Origin: an uncultured Bacilli bacterium
Lineage (GTDB): Bacteria > Bacillota_I > Bacilli_A > RF39 > UBA660
Reading direction: 5' to 3'
DNA: 16,327 nucleotides
Assembly (NCBI GenBank): GCA_944351345.1
Contig: CALVPO010000023.1
Span: forward strand, 1 to 16,327
This document shows positions 6,647-11,789 of this stretch, one piece after another. Both the position numbers and the translations under genes were made by a program. The notes below the pieces were generated by a model. The model saw only the letters and a list, made by a program, of their open reading frames with translations. It made no database searches and was not told the origin of the DNA. Position 1 is the first letter of the stretch. Every line of letters starts with the position of its first letter.

Positions 6647-8050
6647 TTAAGTATATACATGTTCTGTATGTGCTTTTTTTAATTGTTTTTTGAAATATTC
6701 TATTTTCCATGGATGAGTCATAGGAGGAATATACTTCTTTTTTTCTTTTGATTCTACTATCTCCTCATTAAAGTTTTTAGATGATTTTTCGTTTCTAGCT
6801 AATTCTTTTAATTCATAAACTTGTTCATCAATTGTTACTAATAAATCACTATTATAAGCTTTAATAACTAAGCATTCAGTTTTTGACATATAACATTTTA
6901 ATTTGCCATTTAAATATGGTTGGTAATATTTATTTTTATATTTAATGGCATTGCCATTATCAATCTTTCTAGGTGTTAAAATAGCTAGTGTATAATTGAT
7001 TTTTTCTAAAGAAGGAGATGTTTCAAATACTGATTCAAACTTCTTATAGTCCATTGCAAATCTTTTATTAAAATCAGGCACAAATACTTCAATTAAATAC
7101 TTATTCGCTTCTTCAATAGTAGTAATACCATTTAACTTTAATTCATTAACAAGTCTACCTTGAAAAGTACCATTAGTTCTTTCGATAAGACCTTTCGCTT
7201 GTGATATAGAAGAAGTTTCAAGTTCTATACCTAATTGTTTACAAGCATAGCCATATTGGGTTAAAACATCTTTATCAGATGTACGTTTATCTTTATTTAA
7301 AGACATATAGTTAAATACAGTTCGATTATCTGTAAAAAACTTATAAGGAATACCATAATTAGTAAGTATTTGATAAAAAACATGATAATAACCAGTAAGA
7401 GTTTCTTGTTTATCAAAGTATGCTCCAACTATAGTAGAAGTAGCTTTATCTATGGCAAGATGTAAACAAGTTTTTTTATCACCAAACCAATTATGAATAG
7501 ATCCATCTTGTTCAATAATTTCACCGAAATATTTAGGCTTTTCACGTCTAGGATGTGAATCTTCTAGAGCCATTTCATGACTTACAATAGTCTCAATTTG
7601 TTCTAAAGACATAGTAAGATTAATTTTCTTTTCTTCAAGTAATTTTTTCTTTGCATATTTTCGTTTAGTTTTCTTTTTAGCTTTTGGAGATAGTATTCCT
7701 TTTTTAGTTAAAGTATTATAAACAAATTTATAAGATACTTTAAAGTTTTCTTTTTCAATTAGCCATTCATAGAAATGTTTAAAATTCCAGTCTTGATATT
7801 TATTCTTATAAAGGAGTATAATATCTTCGGAGATTGACTTATCTAATGCATTGACAGGGCATTTTGAACGGTTACCATGTACAAATGCAGATTTGCCTTT
7901 CTCCTTATAATTTGCAATTAGGCGATCAACTTGACGTCTAGATATAGATAACTTTAAGGCGATTTTATTTTTATTACCTCCATGATCTACATATTCTTTA
8001 ATTGTTTCATATTTTATTTGTTCATTCATTCTTAATTCTACCTTTCTCAT
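6647..8050 (-). CDS. IS1202/ISNCY-family DDE transposase
   Basis: 467 aa from ATG 8050, preceded by GAGGTG (8057-8062) at 5-nt spacing. A longer frame to GTG 8110 runs through the inverted repeat and the promoter, so it is rejected. The N-terminus has helix-turn-helix segments for end binding (NKIALKLSISRRQVDRLI at about 27-44). The RNase-H-fold catalytic core carries the DDE triad: Asp182 in EQDGSIHNWF, Asp241 in FFTDNRTVF and Glu290 in AKGLIERTNGTF. The phrases QDGS-H-WF, YGIPYKFFTDN, TQYGYACKQLGIEL and QAKGLIERTN-TFQ are typical of this family. No frameshift or stop is seen, so it is probably active. A TCAC/GTGA hairpin overlaps the ribosome site and might damp translation. Confidence 0.93.
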   Translation of the reverse strand: MRKVELRMNEQIKYETIKEYVDHGGNKNKIALKLSISRRQVDRLIANYKEKGKSAFVHGNRSKCPVNALDKSISEDIILLYKNKYQDWNFKHFYEWLIEKENFKVSYKFVYNTLTKKGILSPKAKKKTKRKYAKKKLLEEKKINLTMSLEQIETIVSHEMALEDSHPRREKPKYFGEIIEQDGSIHNWFGDKKTCLHLAIDKATSTIVGAYFDKQETLTGYYHVFYQILTNYGIPYKFFTDNRTVFNYMSLNKDKRTSDKDVLTQYGYACKQLGIELETSSISQAKGLIERTNGTFQGRLVNELKLNGITTIEEANKYLIEVFVPDFNKRFAMDYKKFESVFETSPSLEKINYTLAILTPRKIDNGNAIKYKNKYYQPYLNGKLKCYMSKTECLVIKAYNSDLLVTIDEQVYELKELARNEKSSKNFNEEIVESKEKKKYIPPMTHPWKIEYFKKQLKKAHTEHVYT

Positions 8051-8071
8051 TTCTGTCACCTCAAGTGACGT

Positions 8072-8101
8072 ATTATACATTATGTTTGAGACATTTTCCA
8101 A
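8072..8101 (-). promoter_or_regulatory. Transposase promoter overlapping the IS end
   Basis: On the minus strand, TTGGAA (8101-8096), an 18-bp spacer and TATAAT (8077-8072) precede the transposase start at 8050. The promoter overlaps the inverted repeat (8085-8099), so transposase bound to its own end would block transcription. Autoregulation of this kind is common for insertion sequences; here it is inferred. Confidence 0.55.
8085..8099 (-). repeat. Right copy of the IS inverted repeat
   Basis: Reverse complement reads GGAAAATGTCTCAAA, identical to 6446-6460. Further out, at 8119-8106 on the minus strand, ATGTCTTAAGTGTT repeats the ATGTCT motif and also resembles the direct repeat. Confidence 0.8.
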
Positions 8102-8138
8102 TGCCAACACTTAAGACATTATCACATTCTAATCATAT

Positions 8139-8167
8139 AAAAAATGTCTATAAAGTGTAAATTATCT
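8139..8167. repeat. 29-bp direct repeat, right copy (target-site duplication)
   Basis: Identical to 6405-6433. Its last base is the first base of the predicted rpoZ -35 box, so insertion left the rpoZ promoter and 28 bp upstream of it unchanged. Confidence 0.9.
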
Positions 8168-8195
8168 TGATATTTTGAAATTATTATATTATATT
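8167..8195 (+). promoter_or_regulatory. rpoZ promoter
   Basis: TTGATA (8167-8172), a 17-bp spacer and TATATT (8190-8195), each one or two bases off consensus. The start site would be near 8202, giving a leader of about 22 nt with GAGGAG (8208-8213). Confidence 0.6.
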
Positions 8196-8223
8196 AAATA
8201 TAAGATAAGAGGAGTGTGATAAT

Positions 8224-8424
8224 ATGATTTATCCATCTATTGATAAAATACTAAATTTTGTAGACTCAAAGTATGCTTTAGTGTATATAGTTGCAAATAG
8301 AAGTAAAGAAATGTTAAGAACTAATCACTATCAAATGGCAGAAAATGAATATAAATCTACAAAAACTATTGGTAGAGCATTAGAAGAAGTATATGAAAAT
8401 CTAATTCATATAGATAAAAGGTAA
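8224..8424 (+). CDS. rpoZ: RNA polymerase omega subunit
   Basis: 66 aa. Omega helps beta-prime fold and stabilises the core enzyme. The family pattern is clear: MIYPSIDKILNFVDSKYALVYIVANRSKEM (the usual form is a YPSID start, then SKY-LV and A-R) and a later KTIGRALEEVYENLI helix matching the conserved ALEE segment. The length is typical of Firmicutes. The start is ATG 8224 behind GAGGAG. In many relatives rpoZ follows gmk; here upstream lies the IS and then ftsZ, so the original neighbour upstream was probably ftsZ. The next gene starts 2 nt after its stop and is likely co-transcribed. Confidence 0.9.
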   Translation: MIYPSIDKILNFVDSKYALVYIVANRSKEMLRTNHYQMAENEYKSTKTIGRALEEVYENLIHIDKR

Positions 8425-8426
8425 TT

Positions 8427-8804
8427 ATGAAAGATAATAGAGGATTTACCATGATAGAAGTCTTAGCAGTTATAGTAGTTATTGCTCTTATTAGCATAAT
8501 AATATCAAGATTTATTGGTAGTACGCTAACACTTAGTCAAAATGAAGCATATGATGTAATGAAAAATAATATTATATCAGCAAGTGAGGACTACCTAAGA
8601 GAATGTAATAGTGGAATATTAGATTGTAATATAACTTGGAATAATAATAAAACAAATTTTTTGGCTATTGAATTAAAAAATAGTGGTTATTTTAAAAATT
8701 TAAAAAGTCCAATTGATGGTAAAGATTTAAGTAATTGTTTAAATATAGAAGCAAAAAAAGAAAATGGAACAATAAAGATTAATTTAATAGATAATTGCTA
8801 TTAA
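8427..8804 (+). CDS. Type IV prepilin-like protein
   Basis: 125 aa. The N-terminus RGFTMIEVLAVIVVIALISIII is a class III signal: a prepilin peptidase would cut after Gly6, mature Phe1 would be methylated, and Glu5 of the mature chain (Glu11) is the assembly residue. Mature length is 119 aa, so it fits a pseudopilin or minor pilin such as ComGC-type subunits. The body has four cysteines (60, 67, 104, 124), enough for two disulfides outside the cell. It starts 2 nt after rpoZ with AAAGG as a ribosome site. No pilus ATPase, peptidase or platform gene lies in the window, so it relies on machinery elsewhere. Its TAA overlaps the stop of the convergent gene by 3 bases. Confidence 0.85.
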   Translation: MKDNRGFTMIEVLAVIVVIALISIIISRFIGSTLTLSQNEAYDVMKNNIISASEDYLRECNSGILDCNITWNNNKTNFLAIELKNSGYFKNLKSPIDGKDLSNCLNIEAKKENGTIKINLIDNCY

Positions 8805-9001
8805 TAATAAGGATATGGCCTAGGTGGCGGTGGAGGTGGTGGTGCAGGATAGTAATATGGTCTTGGATAAAAGGCTGGTGCGAGTAATCCTCCAGTAATA
8901 CCACCAAGAACAAAAGGAACAGCAAAGCCACCACCAATTATCCTGTTATCTCTATTATTGTTAAATATAGGTCTTCTTCTATAAAAATTTTGATTATACA
9001 T
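8801..9001 (-). CDS. Small Gly-rich hydrophobic, Pro/Tyr-tailed protein
   Basis: 66 aa, family not recognised. The start has a clear ribosome site (AAGGAG, 7 nt upstream) and a minus-strand TATAAT at 9022-9027, which supports a real gene. The N-terminus is polar and Arg/Asn-rich. Residues about 23-43 are a hydrophobic Gly-rich segment (IIGGGFAVPFVLGGITGGLL), and the tail is Pro/Tyr-rich with a run of seven prolines. Similar small proteins occur widely in Firmicutes and are sometimes linked to surface or spore coats; that link is not shown here. It converges on the prepilin gene with overlapping stops and no terminator between. Confidence 0.65.
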   Translation of the reverse strand: MYNQNFYRRRPIFNNNRDNRIIGGGFAVPFVLGGITGGLLAPAFYPRPYYYPAPPPPPPPRPYPYY

Positions 9002-9021
9002 AATTATCTCCTTTCATTTGT

Positions 9022-9027
9022 ATTATA
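9022..9027 (-). promoter_or_regulatory. -10 box of the small Pro/Tyr protein gene
   Basis: On the minus strand this reads TATAAT, 21 bp before the start at 9001. No convincing -35 is seen; the matching position falls in the palindrome at 9044-9057. Confidence 0.4.
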
Positions 9028-9043
9028 TAAAAAAAATCAAAAA

Positions 9044-9057
9044 AGTTTAATTAAACT
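9044..9057. promoter_or_regulatory. 14-bp palindrome between divergent promoters
   Basis: AGTTTAATTAAACT is a perfect palindrome between the minus-strand promoter of the 9001 gene and the plus-strand promoter of the 9109 operon. It lies about where the -35 regions should be. It could be an operator, but AT-rich palindromes of this size arise by chance. Confidence 0.3.
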
Positions 9058-9078
9058 ATTTTAATTTAATACTTTTTT

Positions 9079-9087
9079 TGCTATAAT
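9079..9087 (+). promoter_or_regulatory. Extended -10 promoter of the lipoprotein operon
   Basis: TGCTATAAT is a perfect extended -10. Transcription should begin near 9094, so an upstream ATG at 9088, directly against the -10, cannot be the translation start. Confidence 0.7.
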
Positions 9088-9108
9088 ATGAAAAGAGTAG
9101 GTGTAGAT

Positions 9109-9747
9109 ATGCAAAAAAAATTTTTACTTCTCACTATGATATTAATTTTATTAACAGGATGCGTTAAAATAGATAAAACTAATCAAGACTACTCCAAATA
9201 TGTAGTTAATTCCTTGAAAGATAAATCTATTACAAATAATGTTGCCTTAGGGTATAAATATTATTTACCAAGAGGTGTAAAAAAAGTAAAAGATTATGAT
9301 TATAATCAAAAATTTTTAGTAGGCGATACATATTTATATATGTTTGTTGATATTAACAGTTATTATCATAAGAGCAAATTAAAGAAAGATACTAACACAA
9401 ATAATTATTATTATCAGCAAATAAGTTACGATGGAAAAACAGGATATATAAGAATAATTAAAGAAAATGACAAATATTTTACAAAAATATTATATAATTA
9501 TGCTAAAGTAGAATTTTATTCTGATTATGATGATATAAATAAATTACTTACTATTTCTGCTATACTATTAAATAGTATAGATTATAATAAAAGTGTTATA
9601 GAAAAAGTAGTAGATGAAAGTTTAGGCTCTTCTAAAGAATTTACTTATGAAATAGAAAAGCCAATAGATGCAAGCAATAATTTCTCTCAATACTTAGAAG
9701 AATATGTAACTGAAGATAATGAAGAAGAAAAGTTGCCAGATGAATAA
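9109..9747 (+). CDS. Predicted lipoprotein, function unknown
   Basis: 212 aa from ATG 9109; the in-frame ATG 9088 abuts the -10 box and is rejected. AGTAGGTG is the ribosome site. MQKKFLLLTMILILLTGC is a lipoprotein signal with lipobox LLTGC, so Cys18 would be lipidated and the protein held on the outer face of the membrane. The body is Lys/Asn/Tyr-rich with a GYKYYLPRGVKKVKDYDYN motif and alternating beta-like segments (TYLYMFVDIN, KTGYIRIIKEN). The C-terminus is acidic (EDNEEEKLPDE). I do not recognise the family. It leads a four-gene operon with the SepF-tailed, YtxG-like and YtxH proteins, so an envelope role is inferred. Confidence 0.8.
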   Translation: MQKKFLLLTMILILLTGCVKIDKTNQDYSKYVVNSLKDKSITNNVALGYKYYLPRGVKKVKDYDYNQKFLVGDTYLYMFVDINSYYHKSKLKKDTNTNNYYYQQISYDGKTGYIRIIKENDKYFTKILYNYAKVEFYSDYDDINKLLTISAILLNSIDYNKSVIEKVVDESLGSSKEFTYEIEKPIDASNNFSQYLEEYVTEDNEEEKLPDE

Positions 9748-9770
9748 CATAAGAAAGAGGTGCTTATTTA

Positions 9771-10919
9771 ATGGGATTAATGGATAAGTTTAAAAATTTA
9801 TTTACTGATGAGGAATATGAAGAGGAAGAAGAAATAGAAGAACCAGTAAAAATAAAAGAAATAAAAAAAGAAGATCCACCAAAAGAAGAAAATAAACTTC
9901 CTACTTTTATGCGCGAAAAAATTGAAAAAGAGAAGGAAGAACAAAAAAAAGAACATAATAATGATAATGTTTCAGACTTTTCTATCAATAAAGATATAAT
10001 AAATAATACAATTACTGAAAATAAAAATATACAAAAACCAGAGTTTAAAGATAAACCTATCAATAATAATTTTAAATTTCCTATTGCCTTTGAAGAAAGC
10101 GATTTTACAGACATTAGTAGAGTAAGTAGACAAGCCATGAGAACAAAAAAAGCTTTAGAAAAAGAACCAACTCCTAAAATAGCACCAAAACAATTAAAGC
10201 CAAAAAAAGAAACAAAAGTCTCAGAACTATATAAAGAAAAGAAAAAAAAGAAAGAAGAAGATGAGAGAAAATTTAAAGCAACACCAATAATATCACCTAT
10301 TTATGGAGTCTTAGATAAAAATTATAAAAAAGAAGAATTAGAGCCAATTACAGGTGATAATTATGAAGAACAACGACCATCCAAAAATGTAGATTTTGAC
10401 AGTGTAAGAAAAAAAGCATATGGAAGCTTAACTGATGATATAAAAGCTAATTTAATGTGTGAAAATTGTGAATACTTAAAAAAAGCTAAAGCGTGTAAAA
10501 AAGAAATAAATGAAGATAATTTAATGTATGAAGCACTTTGTGAAAAAAAAGAAGATGAAGAGTATATAGAAGATAATAAATATAATGATATAACACTAGA
10601 CGAAGCAACAGAGAATTATTATGATTATGGTGTAGAATATGAAAAAGTCAAAGAGAGACCTATTAATAATAAAAAAGATAAAGTACAAATAGTAGATCAT
10701 ACAAAAAATAATGACAATAAGCAGAAAGAAAAAAATAACAATAAAATTCCTCCTGTAAAAAGTAGTATAAATTTATTATCAACATTAAAAAAGAGTATGG
10801 GGGATGAAGAAAATGGCAATAATACTAAAGAAGAAACAAATAAAAAAGACTTAGAACTAACAGATGATTTATTTAACTTAATTGATTCTATGTATGATGA
10901 AGGGAAAGATCAAAAATGA
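9771..10919 (+). CDS. Lys/Glu-rich disordered protein with SepF-like N-terminus and four-Cys cluster
   Basis: 382 aa, not a recognised family. The start MGLMDKFKNLFTDEEYEEEEE resembles the membrane-binding amphipathic helix plus acidic linker of SepF, but no SepF core domain follows. Most of the chain is charged and probably disordered. Islands that look conserved rather than random: NKLPTFMREK (41-50), FKFPIAFEESDFTDISR (101-117), ATPIISPIYGVLDKNY (170-185), a cysteine cluster CX2CX8CX14C (230, 233, 242, 257), and a C-terminal helix LTDDLFNLIDSMYDEG (363-378). The cysteines could bind zinc. It starts 23 nt after the lipoprotein stop with GAGGTG and overlaps the next gene by ATGA. A cytoplasmic, membrane-attached hub for short-motif binding is inferred. 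Confidence 0.75.
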   Translation: MGLMDKFKNLFTDEEYEEEEEIEEPVKIKEIKKEDPPKEENKLPTFMREKIEKEKEEQKKEHNNDNVSDFSINKDIINNTITENKNIQKPEFKDKPINNNFKFPIAFEESDFTDISRVSRQAMRTKKALEKEPTPKIAPKQLKPKKETKVSELYKEKKKKKEEDERKFKATPIISPIYGVLDKNYKKEELEPITGDNYEEQRPSKNVDFDSVRKKAYGSLTDDIKANLMCENCEYLKKAKACKKEINEDNLMYEALCEKKEDEEYIEDNKYNDITLDEATENYYDYGVEYEKVKERPINNKKDKVQIVDHTKNNDNKQKEKNNNKIPPVKSSINLLSTLKKSMGDEENGNNTKEETNKKDLELTDDLFNLIDSMYDEGKDQK

Positions 10920-11203
10920 TTGATATTAATAGCTTTTTTATGATATTAATTTATATATTAGGTTCTATATTGTTAGTTGTTTTAATAGTATTAGGTATAA
11001 AATTAATTAATACAGTAACAAAAATAGATAAATTATTAGATGAAACACACTCAAAAATTAAAAGTCTTGATAGAATGTTTAATGTTGTAGATGTAATAAC
11101 AGATAGCATGGCTATTATAAGTGATAAAATAGTAGATGCTATATGTTATTGGATTAAGAAAATATTCATAAAAGAAAAAGGAAAGGAAGAGGATTATGAG
11201 TAA
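10916..11203 (+). CDS. DUF948/YtxG-like small membrane protein
   Basis: 95 aa. One N-terminal transmembrane segment (about 8-30, MILIYILGSILLVVLIVLGI) is followed by a coiled-coil-like stretch (KIDKLLDETHSKIKSLDRM) and an amphipathic end. This layout fits DUF948 proteins such as YtxG, which sit next to YtxH in Bacillus. It is shorter than usual. The gene overlaps the previous one by 4 nt (ATGA) and the next by 8 nt, so the three are tightly coupled. The assignment rests mainly on topology and the YtxH neighbour. Confidence 0.65.
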   Translation: MIDINSFFMILIYILGSILLVVLIVLGIKLINTVTKIDKLLDETHSKIKSLDRMFNVVDVITDSMAIISDKIVDAICYWIKKIFIKEKGKEEDYE

Positions 11204-11597
11204 AGATAAAGGATTAGGAAAATTATTATTAGGTATAGGTATAGGAGCTGGATTAGGAGTATTATTTGCTCCAAAATCAGGTCGTGAAACAAGACAAGAC
11301 TTAAAAAAAGAAATAGACAAATTCATTTCTAATCTAAAAGAAATAGATGTAAATGAGGTAAAAGATGAATTTTTAAATAAAATAGAAGATATAAGAAATG
11401 AATTAGAGGATTTAGATAAAGAAAAAGTAATAAGTATTGCTAAAGAAAAAGGAAAAGCAATTAAGAAGAAAACTGATGAATTAGTAGAATTAGCCAAAGA
11501 AAAAGGAACACCAATTATACAATCATCAGCAGATACTATAAGAAAAAAAGCTATAGAAGCAACAAAGTCAGTACTAAATAAATTAGAAGCTAAATAA
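11196..11597 (+). CDS. YtxH-like protein
   Basis: 133 aa. The opening GKLLLGIGIGAGLGVLFAPKSGRETR (8-33) is the YtxH signature: a Gly-rich membrane segment, then the LFAPKSG-ETR turn. The rest is a long amphipathic, Lys/Glu-rich coiled-coil (about 36-130) with the repeated phrase AKEKG. YtxH proteins are linked to general stress in Bacillus; the molecular role is unknown. Last gene of the 9109-11597 operon. No terminator follows; the glyS promoter starts 11 nt after its stop, so read-through would meet the T-box terminator. Confidence 0.85.
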   Translation: MSKDKGLGKLLLGIGIGAGLGVLFAPKSGRETRQDLKKEIDKFISNLKEIDVNEVKDEFLNKIEDIRNELEDLDKEKVISIAKEKGKAIKKKTDELVELAKEKGTPIIQSSADTIRKKAIEATKSVLNKLEAK

Positions 11598-11608
11598 TTA
11601 ATATAATA

Positions 11609-11637
11609 TTGACATTTATAACAATAATAGATAAAAT
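11609..11637 (+). promoter_or_regulatory. glyS promoter
   Basis: TTGACA (11609-11614), a 17-bp spacer and TAAAAT (11632-11637). The start would be near 11644, immediately before the T-box leader. Confidence 0.8.
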
Positions 11638-11643
11638 ATATAT

Positions 11644-11770
11644 CAAATAAAAAAGCGAAGATATGAAGTGGCGTTCATGGAGCTATATAGAAAGAGGGAT
11701 TCTATTAGAATAAGTAAGGTGGAACCGCGGGTAAAACTCGTCCTTACATATAGTATCCTTCTTTTTTATA
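11644..11770 (+). promoter_or_regulatory. Glycine T-box riboswitch with ultrashort Stem I
   Basis: The T-box core AAGGTGGAACCGCG (11716-11729) is diagnostic. Antiterminator: GTAAGG (11714-11719) with CCTTAC (11742-11747), a 7-nt bulge TGGAACC (11720-11726), then CGGGT with ACTCG. The bulge UGGA would pair with tRNA ending UCCA, fitting tRNA-Gly (U73). Stem I is only 31 nt (11654-11684). AGC/GCT forms the lower stem, GAA (11657-11659) the bulge, GA (11660-11661) faces GA (11680-11681) as in a Kt-7 kink-turn, and a 6-bp stem follows. The end loop GTGGCG (11668-11673) contains the Gly codon GGC. Stem III is ATTCTA-T-TAGAAT (11699-11711). The terminator pairs 11694-11705 with 11750-11761, then T6. 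Uncharged tRNA-Gly should permit glyS expression. Confidence 0.93.
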
Positions 11771-11789
11771 TTATTAGAAAGGTGATAAT

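Larger units (their letters stand above)
6434..8138 (-). mobile_element. IS1202-like (ISNCY-type) insertion sequence
   Basis: 1705 bp between the two copies of a 29-bp direct repeat. It has one intact minus-strand transposase gene, a 15-bp perfect inverted repeat near the ends (6446-6460 and 8085-8099), and about 190 bp of noncoding DNA at the left end filled by a nested palindrome. Size, single DDE gene and long target duplication all agree with the IS1202 family. The inverted repeat is asymmetric: it starts 12 bp inside the left repeat but 39 bp inside the right one, so the exact tips are less certain than the repeats. The intact gene and perfect duplication suggest a recent insertion. Confidence 0.88.

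Noticed and set aside
8051..8110. 20-residue N-terminal extension of the transposase from GTG 8110.
   Set aside because: It would be encoded by the inverted repeat and the promoter, has no ribosome site, and ATG 8050 has GAGGTG well placed.
9088..9108. In-frame ATG start for the lipoprotein.
   Set aside because: It directly follows the TGCTATAAT promoter element and would lie upstream of the transcript start; the lipoprotein signal begins at 9109.
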